Source: Glandiceps talaboti (lineage: Eukaryota > Hemichordata > Enteropneusta > Spengelidae). Taken from it: 64,000 nt of DNA. The stretch's first letter is position 1. Every line of letters starts with the position of its first letter. Position numbers and translations under genes: made by a program. The stretch lies in assembly GCF_964340395.1 (NCBI RefSeq), contig NC_135555.1, positions 8,027,431 to 8,091,430 of the forward strand, in the 5' to 3' direction. The notes under the pieces were generated by a model, which saw only the letters and a list, made by a program, of their open reading frames with translations, ran no database searches and was not told the DNA's origin. Below are positions 1 through 14,700 of the stretch, in pieces.

Positions 1-1585
1 AACATCACTCAAAATTTCAAACTACCTTCTAAGTTAAAGTCGAGGTATACCTATAAGCATATGATGAAAGTAGCATACTTTCCTCCCTACGCGAGTTCTG
101 AGTGTGTTCTATCTGAGCCAGAAGTAGAAGCTGTAGTTGAATAGGTGTAGTCATCAATGGTGTATATAAATACTCATAAAACACTCTTAAAGTTGCAAAA
201 GAACTCCTTTGAAATGTGAGACATATGTAATTATGTTTGTAGACTCTGTATGACACATAGAAGTGGAGGTATACAATAGTATACAATAGGACGGCTCATT
301 CATCTCAATTTGTTAAACCACATGCCATGACAAATGGTATGACACATGGCATGACATGTCTAACAAATGTGACTAGAATATAATCTACAAATATGACACA
401 AAGCAAATATTTTGTGTGAATTAGGAGATTGTACATGACCTCACTTTTGTCCTTCAGGTTCCAAAAAAAATATCACCTGTGCCACAACAAGTGTTATATA
501 CTCCATAGGAGCTATCCAAACATGAGCTAACAGACAGATAACAGATTGTTTTGCAGCATAGTAAAAACATGACAATCATAACATTTGGAGTCAGTCTGAC
601 TGATTTATTGTTTTTGATATGAATGTAAGTTGTGATTTGAAAAATAATTTTCCTTTCTGAGTTGGTTAGCGGTAATCAAAACTAAAAGTTCAACTTCTGG
701 CCTTTCTACATTATGCTTGGAGATTCCTGGATGATGATAAATTAATTTCTTTCTTTTTCAAAATTTAAGATGTTTTAACTGCAATAATGGTGTGCTTGTG
801 AAACCCTATATTGCAATACATGTAACATCCAATAGACACACAACTCTATTCTATGAACATCTCTCCTCTTTCCATACATACAAGATCAATGTATTTTGTT
901 GCAGGTGGTAACTTTGTAAAATCTACTTGAATTTCCAAGGCATTTTACCAAGGTTTCCCACCCAAATTATGGTACCTAGGTATGGAAGTCTATCCTAGCT
1001 TTACCTCGGATCGGAGACTTACCCATCTCTGTTACCAGGGAACACAAAGTACTAACAAAAACATGTATAATATTCCATAAATATTCTGTGAAAAATGTTC
1101 CTTACCTGATACAAAAGTTTGGACATACAATGTTCACCTCACTGTGTACAACAGACTTTACTTGCAGTGTGAATAACTTATACTGGGCCACATGCAGAAT
1201 TTATATAACTGATGGTGACCTTCGACATTTTGATATGTAGATATTATTGACATTCAGATTTATGTAAATGAAGCAGGCCAAGAGAATGGAACAAGATTAA
1301 TCTGTATGTACACTTCCTTTCATCAATCACAAATCTTGCAGTTTACCTTATCAGCATTTTGAATAACCAAAGCATTTTGACTTGAAGTTGAATATAATAC
1401 CTTATTTTGAACTCACTGTGTGATATACATGAGGTATGTTAACATTCTCACGACCTGTAACTATTCTCTCCTTGACCCTCTCCACTATTAAAGTGTCTTC
1501 ATACTATTTGACCACGGACTGACAGCCAAATTATATCCCTGTGATTCTCGGCAGAAAAGTTGCCACAGGCAACCCTGTTCATATG

Positions 1586-1790
1586 CTGAGGGATGTGTAG
1601 ATAAGGGCCAGTAGGTGACAAAAACAACCAGCTACTCAAACAATTTCTTGCCAGCTACTGAGCTACTTTTTCAGATATTCTTTTTCAACAACTACACATC
1701 CATTTATAGGGAGATTCATTGCTCTTCCTCATAGGTATTACTGCCTACTTTTCCTATTTTACATTTCACTTTTAAAATAATCTACATCCC
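1586..1790. repeat. MITE-like element, CAGGGATGTAG family, copy 1
   Basis: The segment opens with a GAGGGATGTGTAGATAAGG-like end and closes with ATCTACATCCCTGA, so its ends are inverted repeats. Between them are the phrases 'GCCAGCTACTG' and 'CCTAGATATTACTGCC'-like blocks that recur in the copies at 38455-38690 and 46286-46472. Non-coding; probably a non-autonomous DNA transposon. Confidence 0.6.
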
Positions 1791-2448
1791 TGACATTGAT
1801 TGTGATCGATCATCACTTGAGGCTGGACCTTTGAGGCACTAATAAGACTAATATCATCAAAGTACTGAAGGTGAACAATCATATCATACATAGCATAATA
1901 CCCCCATTTACACCTAATTATACCCAACTAGACATACCATAGATTTGAGAGTGATGAGTGTGAACGAACCATAGGTCTACCATCTCTCTGTTACACTTTA
2001 CACACTTCAGTACCACTGTACCAGACAAACCGACATTTAATTTTTAAATTGAAAAAAAAAATTGTCTATGAAATTCTGATTTTCAAAAAGAATTTTATGA
2101 TCATACATAACTATGGATGATGTGTATCATTTTAGTTTAGGATAAGTTTGATTTTACCAAGTAAATACTAGTCAGAAGTCTAGACCCATTCAAGGACAGT
2201 AAACTTTTAGATCAGAACAGCACAGGTTCCAGGCTGAACAACTGTACAGCCACGTGAGGGTTCTTGGTACAGGGAGGTTCTAATCAGAAGATGATGACAA
2301 TATTTGGGCTTTCAATGTAGTACAGATAACAGTGTACTATGACCAAACATAAACAAGTATATGACCTTCCAGTTAAATATCACATGATCACTGTTTTTGC
2401 TAAAGTTTGGGATCCCTAGTAACAGAAATGGGAAATATGGTAAATATT

Positions 2449-2679
<231 letters not shown>

Positions 2680-3130
2680 TGGCTATCAACGATATGCTAT
2701 TGAGGTAAGTTGTGAAATATATTCATGAGCAATATCCTTCACATAGTAATGACATTAATATGCAGCCAATGGGTTGGCTATAGACACTGGTCCCAGTTGA
2801 TGTTGGATAGAGTGACTGGCATTTGCAAGGTACGCCTTCTACACAGGCACAGGGTGGACTTACACGATCATAGAAACAAGTGTAATTTACCCTTTCATAT
2901 ATAGTTGGCTAAATATGTCAGCATTATCGATATTATCGACATTTTATTGTATTCCGGGAAACAGGTGCCTGTGGCCTAGTACAAGCATGTATGGTGTAGT
3001 TATGGTTTTTATCCAATAAAGATTGATTTTGTAATATATACATATGCATATTTTCTCTCATATTTCATTTTTAACACCGTTATCATGGGTTAAATAATAA
3101 CGAAGTTGACCTCTACAGTCTTAGGTTGAG

Positions 3131-3213
3131 TAGTCCTGCTTGCAGACGGTGCACGGGTCTAGATTACTGACATGACATAGAAGGGACTACTTATTCCGTT
3201 TGCAAGCAGGACT
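3131..3213. repeat. Palindromic element, TAGTCCTGCTTGCAGAC family, copy A
   Basis: Left end TAGTCCTGCTTGCAGACGG is mirrored by CCGTTTGCAAGCAGGACT at the right end. The interior (CACGGGTCTAGATTACTGACAT) is nearly the same as the reverse complement of the copy at 51007-51107. Four other members lie in the window. No coding capacity; a very short MITE is the best description. Confidence 0.8.
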
Positions 3214-3317
3214 GTGTCAGGAGAAGCGGAAACTGACATAGGGGCGTGTAATAGTTGTTTTCCTGGTCTACAGACTAACAACCTTTTGACTATATATTCC
3301 TACCTGTAAGGAAATAT

Positions 3318-3385
3318 TTCTACTAACTACTAGCATGGATGTATTAGTATTATAGTATTAATACATCCATGGTACTAGTAGTATA
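3318..3385. repeat. Hairpin around a GGATGTATTA..TAATACATCC inverted repeat
   Basis: ACTACTAGCATGGATGTATTAGTATTA is followed at once by its near-complement, giving a stem of more than 20 bp with a tiny loop centred near 3350. A related but shorter inverted repeat is at 31335-31360. Confidence 0.6.
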
Positions 3386-3500
3386 GAGATTGATACATTT
3401 GTAGCAGCAGGATTCGTACGATATTTTCTAAGAAAACGGCAATCCAGGACGGCAATCTAAGCAATAATACGTGCCCCTGTGCAGTGGGAACTCATACAAA
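3385..3500. repeat. Dispersed repeat shared with 31118-31240
   Basis: The stretch containing 'TTGATACATTTGTAGCAG' , 'AGGATTCGTACGATATTTTC' and 'GCAATAATACGTG' occurs again in the same orientation at 31118-31240. On the minus strand both copies contain an open piece with a Thr-Tyr-Tyr-Cys-x-Asp-Cys motif, so this could be a decayed coding repeat, but I cannot name it. Confidence 0.5.
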
Positions 3501-4050
3501 TGTAATTTGATTATGTACGTGGGTGAAGGATGTATGACGTAACGAGTACTTTGTCGTGTTGTGCGAGACTGGACCACCATCTTTGTCATGCACGATATAA
3601 ACGAATTACTAACGTGTAAAGGGAGTGTTTGGATCATACGTGATACTTACCAATAACTAAATGACATTTATCTGATCAGGATGAAGCGAATGGAGAACGA
3701 CGTGTCAAATGAGAGGACAATCGAGTAGCGTATGCACTGGCTGCCGGCTGCTCACTCGCGATCGGCGAGCAGGTTGTCACGCATTTGGTGAGAGTCTAGA
3801 AAAGGAGAAAATGAGGTTACACGTTGTATTCTTTCGACGAACTTGGGGAGTCTATCATTAATAAAAAGGCAATAAAAATGCATGGAATTTTATCAAAGTA
3901 TTAATTCTGACTAAAAATCAGGTCAATTGAGATTTTCACTATATATTATGGAATTATTGTCAAGAATCCAAGAAATCGCACCTTACATGCAAATTGGCGA
4001 TACAAATAATCAATAACTTACGTGTGCTAGATCACCTTCGAAAGTTTAGA

Positions 4051-5687
4051 ATGGCGGCGCGCAAACGGAGAGCCGCAAATGTGAACCAAACTTTGGCAAC
4101 TAGTGACATTGCCAAGAAGGTCAAAGTTTCCACATATAGTTTTATAGACTGGCGTGTTACTGATGTGTGTGATTTCTTGGTGTTGAGAGGGTTCAAAGAT
4201 GTAGCTCCTGTTTTCCGTCGTAAGTACAAGTACACCCAGCGACTCTAGCTCTTGGCCCCTGGTGTTTGCAGTTCTTTGTTTTGTCACAAATCATAACCTC
4301 GATAAAACCAGACACACCGTCACTTACATCAGCTTATTTCAGATTCCGACACATTTAATACATGCCATGGCTGCTATATCATAGAAATCACTGGTCTCCC
4401 GGGTCGTGAACAGAGTGGATACCGTTCACTACGTACATGTACTGAACATGGCCCAACGCGCTAACGCCCAACAATTATGTGTTCCTACCTCCATGGCCCA
4501 AGTTCATTCCGTGATAACTTACATGTTCAAGTTCAGACAGACCTAGACCATAACAATAGGCTGATTCCGACTATAGCTGCATTTGACCATCTGTCTCAAT
4601 CAATAATCTACAAACAATTTCAGGATTTTAGCATTTGGTTTCAACTTTTATTCCAATATTCTGGCAGTGTCTGGTTGAAAATTTGGTTTGTTGTTGGTCT
4701 TGATAAGATATGCAGTGTATATTATCAGTGTAGGTACCCACTATTTCACATATCTTCAAAGAAGTACAACCCCCCCCCCCCTGTCTAATCTGTTTTGAGG
4801 CATATGAACACTGAAGCTAACAAACTTGGTGCAATTGGACTGAGTGATTGCTGGATTGATTGAGTACCGAGGGTAATCCTTCTTATACAGAGTAACTTTT
4901 CATCGCCACGTACACATCACCACAGATCTTCAACAGACAGACAACACTTTAAAAAAAAATATGAATTGAAATTACAAAATAAAATTTATAACTTTTACAT
5001 AAAAGATGGATAAGTAAGTTGAGTTGATAGCTAGTAGTCTGGACGCTATCCAGGACCAGTTTTCTCCAATCTCTCTCCCTATAAGCCCATATAGCTTCTT
5101 GACTAAAAAAACCCAGTAGCTGACATCTCAACAAAAAAGCATCATCGAACTTTCAACATGCTATGTGTCAGTAATTTCCATGTCCTGTTATTACTTCTCA
5201 GGTCAAGAAATAGTGGGATCAGTCCTTCCTGAATTAACAGAAGAAAGACTTGAAAAAATGGGAGTTGAGTGAGTAATACTAAGACTATAACTTTGAATGT
5301 CACTTTACATAGTGTAATAGTGATCTGATGATGACAAATGATGACAGATCATGTATACTTTACCATCAGACAGTAAGTAGACAGACGGTATAAAATACTT
5401 TTCATCTTGTTTATTGGTCCTTGTCAGGCTGTTTAGCTACTGTACTGTATGTAGTGGAAAGAGTACTGTGAGATTGACAAGTGAGTTGATACATTCACAA
5501 GGTACATGTATATATACTGGTAGTAACTCGTAAATAAAGGCAATTTGTATGAACCAATTGAAAGTGGACCTTATGTTTTTCGTCCTTATTTCAAAAGGAA
5601 AATGGGTACAAGACTCCAGTTGCTTCAGTTATTCCAAGAGATATTTCAACATAATTCAAACCTAAAGGTAAGTTTTACAATGCTCTC

Positions 5688-5748
<61 letters not shown>

Positions 5749-8700
5749 GCGTGCGTGCATGTGTGCATGTGTGCGCACACTTTGTGTACATGTGTCTGTG
5801 TGTAAATTCTCATTCTGTAGTTGTATAATGTAGATCAAGCATTCATTGGCATTGGTAATTTGTGTATATTTATATTGCTAATTGCACAATTTCTGACTAA
5901 CTAATTCAGCCCAGTAATTAACCCTCTTGTAAAAACCTGCAAACCAACCTTCATCTATAAACCAACCCGTTACCATCCTTCTGTTTGCCAACCCAGATAT
6001 TCCACAACCATTCTCCTTACATGTACTATCCAAACATACACCATAGACCCTCCACCTTTTTTTTTGGTGGAGGGTCTATGCATACCATCTTCATCAACAT
6101 ATAGTCTTATTTCCATACACTGGATTAGTGCCCCCCACCCTTACACACACACACAATCCTCAACCCCACTCACATCCCACACATACTTCCCTACATTATT
6201 GTCATGCTGACCTCATATATGTACAGAATGCAACAGTAAAACCATACCTCTTGACTTCAGTACATTTGAATCAAGTGGCAAGATGACTTTCACAAGAATA
6301 AATATGACATCACATCTTGTGTATTTGTATTTACAGGTGTTCAATGACCCAATTCATGGTCACATTGAGTTCCATCCACTCTGTGTCAAGATTATAGACA
6401 CGCCACAATTCCAGAGACTCAGGGACATCAAACAGCTTGGCGCTTGTTACTTTGTCTTTCCTGGTGCTTCACACAACAGATTTGAACATTCCTTAGGGTA
6501 AGAATGACAATCATTTGAAATAATAATGGTGGTTTTATATAGCACTTTCCCACTTTGTAATCAAATCGCTTTACAATTATTACCCCAGGCATGGATCAAT
6601 GGCAGTACAACAACCCTTTATCTTTCCTCAACTCCCTTGGGAACATACAATCCATTGCAGCCTTTATAAGCACATAGGATTAAACATTCACAGTGCAACC
6701 TCTATCCTACCAGGTCCCCAAATATACAGCGAGTTCACTGAAATATTCTCTCAGTGATTTAAAAAACTAAAGTTATTGCCTATGAAGTGAGGTTATTCCA
6801 TTGAAGTAATATCAGTTGTAGTTTGGAATATAACTTTCTTATTGTGAAGAGGGGTTTTGGACATTACTAGCGGTTAGGGCATAGCGACACGATATACCCT
6901 ACAGTCTAACTCTAATGCAGCCAGTCAGACTGGCATATTTATTGACCTTAGTAAGAGACATTGGGTAATCTAGTCAGATTTAGCAGCTTTCTATGTGCTA
7001 TTCTCTAACTTTGGTTAGTATCCTTACAAAAAGCTGAGTATTAAACTCAGGTAAAGTCTTCCTACTTTTAAGTATATCAACCATAAGAAAATACTGAAAC
7101 AATTCTACTGTGTTTTGCAGTAATTTCTTTTGGCCTTCAGCTGTAGTCAATCCATTGTTTTGTCTTTTCCAGTGTCTGTTACTTGGCAGGGCAGTTGGCC
7201 AGAAGACTACAAGACAGGCAGCCTGAACTGCAAATAACAGAAGTAGATATACTATGTGTACAAATAGCTGGTCTATGTCATGATCTTGGTAAGTGACAAG
7301 TACAAATAACAGAAGTAGATAGAAATCTTTGTCTGTTATGATGGTTAGGATGACCCACCTACCTGCCATGGCTATGATGATAACCCACCCACCTACCTGC
7401 CATGGCTATGATGATGACCCACCTACCTACCATTTATCATATCACAACCTAATATTCTTTATTAATTACACATTTTAATTTTGTATCTACATGGTTCAAC
7501 ATGTGAGAATACATGCTAATAATTTTCACTCGCTTTGCTTTTTACAGGTCATGGTCCATTTTCACATATGTTTGATCATTGGTTTATTCCTTTTGTTCGA
7601 CCAGACATCCAGTGGAGGGTAGGCATTATCTACAATTACTTCTTATTGACGATCTTCTTAAATTAGATGTAATGTTGAACCCTTTACACTGATGATTCAT
7701 CCTCATTCTCCCAACTTGTACTTAGCTGTGTGCACACAATTACCCCCTAGGGAGAAAGAGGAATTAAAAATGGTTGAAGGTGCTGGCCTGTATTCTGTAC
7801 ATTGCTAGTTCAATCCTTACTGCTGATTGGCTCAAGTCTGTGGCAAGATTTGGCCTATCACTGTAGCTTCTTATGCCAGCTGTATAAATAGGAACTGGTA
7901 GGATATCAATTCGTATGTGAAGGATTTAAAAGTCTTTGTCAAGATTTGAACCACTGTTTTGCCTTACTCAAGTCAGCTGAATACTATTAAATGGGAACCT
8001 GGTAGAACAGGATTCTTAAGTGAAGGATTTAATCCTGTGAGTTTACATTGGCAACATGGCTTTATGCTCCCCAGTGAGTTTTAATAGGAAGGACCAATAC
8101 ATGTATCATTATGGGTTTGAGCTGGGGAAAATAACTGCAGAAGTTTTGAGCACTATTTCAATAACGAAAATACACTGTATAAAAATATGCATCATTATGA
8201 TCATCATTTATCTTTACAGCATGAGAAGGCTTCAGTAGATATGTTTGATTACATGATACAAGACAATAATCTATTTCCCATCTTTGAAGAGTACAGCATG
8301 TCAAAACAAGATATCACATTTATTAAAGAGCAGATCGCTGGACCTCTAGACAGAAGAGATAACAAGGTGATTAGTAGACTATAAGATACGTCGTGACGTT
8401 TCGCCCTCACCGGCCTCCTCTCACAGGTGTTAGGGGTTGGCCGATGTTTGAGGGCACCCCGTCACGGCGTATCTTTCAGACTAGGTGATTAGAAGATCTT
8501 TGAGTTTCATTCACCATTAGTGTTGTAGAGTAATATGTAATATGTATTTATCTTAGTTCAGTGCTCATAGTCGAATCGTATAGATGACTTTTATTTTGTA
8601 TCATCCACACACTGGGAACAAAGAAGAAGTGATATTGTAAACAACTCCAATATTGTTATTCTTTAAAATCATCAGAGCTAAATCTTGATGAAGTATAGCT

Positions 8701-11700
8701 TACCTGTAGTTTTGAAGGACTAACCCTACCTACACTACTCCAACTATTCTAACTGCCCATTTTGATTTTCTAATTTTTGCTCGTCCTCCAACGAAAATTT
8801 AAAAAAAAAAAATTGCCAGTTAGGATAGCTGAACTAGTGTAGTCCTTCAAGGCTACAATTAGGCTAGATGACTTACCAATGCTTGTATAAAATGAAAAAC
8901 GTATAAAACTGAGAAAGACTTCTTGCATTATTGCTTAGCAGAAATAATTTTACAGCAGTATAACTGTGAAAATAAATTGGAGAAATATCACTTTACCAAT
9001 GACAGGTTTTCCATTCTGTAATTGATTTATCTGTTTTAGCATAAACACATAATGGGAGGGAGATTGCTCATGGCTTATATTAGTAAAGAGGAGACATTGA
9101 TTGGTTGAGTGTAAAGATACTTGACCAAATACTCTAAGTATGGATTTGATTGGTACAGAAAAAGTCATGACTTTTTATCCTTCAAAAAAGTCTAAATATG
9201 TTTTGTCTTGTCTTCATTTTGTACAGGATGAGTGGCCATACCATGGAAGGCAAAGAGAGAAAGGTTTCTTGTATGAAATAGTGGCTAATAAACGTAACGG
9301 TATTGATGTAGATAAGTGGGATTACTTTGCTAGGGATTGTCATAACCTAGGAATCCCTAATAACTTTGATCATCACAGATTTCAACAATTTGCTAAGGTT
9401 ATCAAAGTAGATGGTGAATTACAGATCTGCTGTAGAGAAAAGGTAATGTCAAACACATTATTTGCCACATTGGTCCCTGATTGTATTCATTTTGTATATG
9501 TGTATCATATCTTTCTTTGAAAGTGTAGTGTTTATCGGGTGATTCATTCATTCATTCATTCATTCATTCATTCATTCATTCATTCTTTCATTCATTCATT
9601 CATTCATTCATTCTTTCATAAAGTACACCATTGGTGCTAGATTTATGTATGTCTGCTGTTTTTATCCAAAAAGTGCAGATAGTCGTACTTAATTTACAGT
9701 GTACATTACAACAAACGACAGTAGAATATTAGGAAGATATTCAAGAGAATCCAATTATTACTTTTCCTAATCCAACACACTAATATACCTATTATGAAGT
9801 ATTGCATTTGTAGCTCAGTTTGTTTATTATTATATTGCTCGAATTGCAATGTGGAACCAACCAAATAGACCACTGAAATATGTAAATAATATGTTTTCAA
9901 GAGTCATATGAACATTTCACTAGAAATTTACCCCCCCCCCAAAAAAAAAAAAATCAAAAAAAAAATCAAAAAAAAAAAATCATATAAAGGTGAAAAGTCC
10001 CCTACTTTATTCCAATCTATTTCTCTGATCATGTGAATAATTAAAATTCTCTACACATTCAGTTCATTGGATCTGTAAACAATGTGTTCTCATTATAGAC
10101 ACACACACTGACTTATAGACTTATTTATATTTGTATGTGTACAGTACATAAGGCTGTTCAATAATTAGATGTGTTCCCCCTATATTTTTGTAAGGAAAAT
10201 AGGAGTAACCTAAGGGGCCTTGTCACTAAGAGTTGCTGGACAAGTAGTGTCAAATCCTTATGTCTCAAGTATTTTCCAGCTGAATAAAAAAAAATATTGG
10301 GGAACAATGTAATTATACATTGTACCTCCTCAAGCATAATTTATGCAAAAGTGAGAAAAAAAAAAGTCAAATGGAATGTTTTAACATATTTCGAGCACCA
10401 GTCCACTGAACCAGTGATGTAGACACTGGTTGTTATGACATAGAACAACTAGGATATATAATCCATATTTTCTGTTCAAAGACAATAACTTGGCTTGTGC
10501 ATTGTATAATGTATGATACTGTATGGTTTCAGGTTCATAATATATTGTCTATTTCACTTATACCACCAGGAAGTCAGTAACTTGTATGACATGTTTCATA
10601 CAAGAAATACACTACATAGAAGAGCTTACCAGCACAAAGTTGTCAAGATTATAGAGTCAATGTAAGGAGCATGAACAATTGTTTGATATGGGTTGTTCTG
10701 GTTATTATCTTTTTGGTTTCTTTCTTGAAGCTCACTAGCTGCTTGTGCACGTCTGTTTCCTGAAGTAACCGGGCAGAGATTAACTTTTCCACATCTTTCT
10801 GTACTTCCTGAGTTTGTTTGTGCCTTTTGAAACAATGATGTAAAATCAGAATAGGTGTGATAGTAACTTTCTAAACATGTCTATTTCAGGGTAGTAGAGG
10901 CCTTAGTCAAAGCAGATGATCATATCAAGCTTACTGGCAAAGATGGGTAAGTGAATTACTTTCAAATAATCAGCTAAAATATTGTTTTGGAAAAATGGTA
11001 CATTTAAGTTTTTTTAGAGGACACCAGTGAGGCTTAGTTGCATTTTGTATTCTTAGTAAATAAAGAAATGTCATTGTAACCAACTCTGCATTGCTTAGCC
11101 TCTCTTAAATAGAGCTATGAAACTATCATATCTGGATCAGCAGAGGCCTGCTGTACAGTTGGGTGAGGCATCATGGGAAGTAGACACAGTTAGGGGCTTC
11201 ACACCTTGAACCCTTGTCCAAAGCAATGATGAGGCATTGTTATTTCATGTATGTGCAAAATACAGTTAGCATGTCATGTTCACTCTGCTAAAAGTTGCTG
11301 ATAGTTTGTAAAACCAAGTAGTTTCTATTCTATTTGTCGAAAAAGAGTGCAACATTTCTATTTTTATCTTTTCACAGGAAAGAGTGCAAGATTTCAGAGA
11401 GTATCGATGACATGGTAGCATACTGTAAATTAACAGACTACATAATACAACAGATTAAACATAGTACAGATCCAGAGTTAGAAGAGTCACGTAGTATACT
11501 GCATAAAATTCACAGCAGACGGTTGTATAAATGTATTGGACAAACTAGACCACCAAGTGGAGAAGTTGTAGAACAGGTTTGGAATCTTAAATCAGTTTGC
11601 TAGGGGTTTTTATTTTGTGATGGTGTACACTTGTACTTGGGAGGGTCTTTACCATAACACCAAAGTAAAGCATTTTCTGTATCTACCACAATTGTTTATG

Positions 11701-14700
11701 GCATCTGTATCAGTAAAAGTATACTCTTTCATTTGCTAACTGTCCACATTACAAAGGCCACATGCTAGGCTTGTAAATAAAACAATTGAAACAGTATACT
11801 TTTACACTTGATATGGATGCTATAAACGAGTGTAGCACTCGGAGAAAGTGCTTCACTTCAGTGTTACTAGTTGTAATATGAATGCTATAAATGAGTGTAG
11901 CACTCAGAGAAAGTGCTTCACTTCAGTGTTACTCTTTGTATTTCAATCTAAGATTATAAACTTATTCTTTGTTACCCTGTTAGAGTCCTCACCCAACATC
12001 ACATGGAATAATACTCAGTTCCTGTAATAGTATTTTACCTTATGTTCGAGTCAAAATATAACAAGAAGATCAACTTATCCTCATACATACATTGTATCTA
12101 TAGTAATGAGTGTAGGAACAGAAGTCATAGTGTCGACCCAGAAATTGAATGATTTTAAATCTTATAACATTCCTCGGTTGTAAGATTCTATTTTAGGTGA
12201 TGAGAATCCAAATAGCACACACATTATTAGGTGCTTTTGCAATTTATAAATTTCCATAGTAACTATACTTGTAGAAAAAGATGTTTCAAATTATATCATG
12301 TCTATTTTTAGGATATTAAGATTGTTGATAAACTTCTAGTCTCAGTCAACAGTACTGTATGCTACATTTGTAAATCACAATTGCTGATCAAACAAAGTGA
12401 TAAAAATATTACATGTTAAAAGTCTCCAAATTATGAAATTCAAATCAGATAACAAACTATTGTAAACAAATGCGGGTTACCGGTAGATGCACTCACTTTT
12501 GATATTGAGTACACCTAACAAATGGGAGGACTCTTGAACAAATCAGGCTATGTGGACCAGCTGTTGAACACATCCCTGAAGCATCACTTAGCAAGGTCTT
12601 TGGAAGCCACCTCCATGAAGCAAATGATACTGAAACATTACACATGTATGTTGTATGTTCCCCGTTATCATAATCATACAATTTCACAGACATTTTTCTG
12701 GTACATCTGTAGGATAAAATTCCTGGCATACAGAAGGAGATAGCTGAGATACTAGGAGAAGAGGATATAACTGAAGATCATATTACACCAGAAATGCTGG
12801 TTGTACATGTAAGTTGTAAACTTGTCGGTAGATTTTATTATCATTATACATTGTACAATTGTGATTGATGTATGTATTTGTTACGTACATACATTTGTCT
12901 TTTTTGTTGGAAATTTTTTCTCAGAGTCTTAAAATCCAATGGATTGCTAGTAATGGATGCAGGTCTTCATGTATTTGTACTCACATTTTCCATACAAGAA
13001 GAGACTGGAATCAGTAAATACAGCTAATTTTTAGCATATTGGTGGAATTGTTATTTTCTCTTTCTTCAGTCGTCTATTACATTGAAGTTAAAATATAACA
13101 TGGTGCTTCTTTGTAGTGGGTCATATACTGTTGTTTGTAATGAAAGATGGAAAATTCATATGGTCACAGACACAGTCAAAGAAACAGTTGATACTGGTAC
13201 TAAAAATTAAGTGAATTTATTTACCATATTAGAACATGTATCCTAATTGTAACTTCTTATTTCCAGGTTATAAATTTAAATTATGGAATGGGAGATGAGA
13301 ATCCCATAGATCATGTCAGGTTTTATTCCAAGGATAATCCAGATCAAGCTATGAAAGTCAGGAAGAATGAGGTAAGGATTAAATTACAGAATGGGAGATG
13401 AGAATCCCATAGATCATGTCAGACTTTATTCCAAGGATAATCCAGATCAAGCTTTGAAAGTGGGGAAGAATGAGGTACATCACCAATGGAAATAGAAAAG
13501 TTATGACATCCTCAAATAGTTTGTGTGCCTTTACAGATGAAATTGACATCAGCCTTGTACATCCTTTGTCCTTAATTCCCACTACTGTACGCCGATCCTT
13601 TAAATGCCTTCAGCTCCTTTTAACTTGGTGAGAGGGTAGAGGTTTGGCAAGAAGGTAAAATCATCTAAATTTTTACCCTCAAAACTATGGTACAAGAGAT
13701 CTGTGTAACTTGTACCAGGTGGCCACCCCGACTCCACACCCCAAACAATGTTACCATTGTTCACAAACCACTTTTCATAGCTGTTGATAGCTGATTCACC
13801 TTGTCAAAACTGATGAACCTGATGTCAGTTCCAAGATGCATTGCATGCCTCCCATTACAATGCCATGTTGTTGGTACATGCAGAGGATTGTGGGATATTA
13901 CTATCATTTAATGAAAGTGGTAACCAGTGACGTATCATGTACTGCATATTGAAAGTGGAAAATTGATTGTTGGACTTTATGCACAGTGTGTACACTTCTA
14001 TATTTGTTGTTGTTATACAGGTTTCTCAGATGCTTCCTGAAAAGTTTGCAGAGCAGCATATCAGAGTCTACTGTAAAGATAACGATTCTAAGAAAATGGA
14101 ACTAGCTAAACTATGTTTTACAGAATGGTGCCAAAAGAGAGGATTTTCAACACCTAAGGTGAAAAAAAAAAAAAAAAGATTCACAAATTTGGACAAAAAT
14201 AGATTATTTTAATGTCATCAATGTTAACTTTGTCAGGCTATCATCCACACATAATATGCTGTGGTAGTATGAATGGTATCTGAAATTATGAATATATTAA
14301 CTTATGGACTCAGTACTATTGTCAGTATTATTATTCCATGCTAAAATACACAGGTTTAGGGGCCTGCCTTCCACAGTCTATGTTTGAACACGCCAATTTT
14401 ATGAAATGAAAATTCAGACTACCCCAACACCCACTAGAAGAGATAGAGAAAACCGCTCATCTAAAATCAAACCGTTATCTTTTTAACTGCAACAACTTGT
14501 ATGTGACCAGTGCAATAGAAGTATGTTTGTAGCTATAATAATTTACCATACTTACTGTATCTGTGTATGACCCTGTACTTGTTTATAAGCCCAGCCCCCT
14601 AACTTTTGCCTGTTTTTACCTACTTTTAACAGTTCAATGATCCGTTTATATCACATATCAGAATGGACACATACAGGTAATAGTGGGCCGACAATAACAT

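Noticed and set aside
3700-3850. Interferon-response element in front of SAMHD1 (AAAAGGAGAAAATG)
   Set aside because: Spacing does not fit GAAANNGAAA; not a convincing ISRE.
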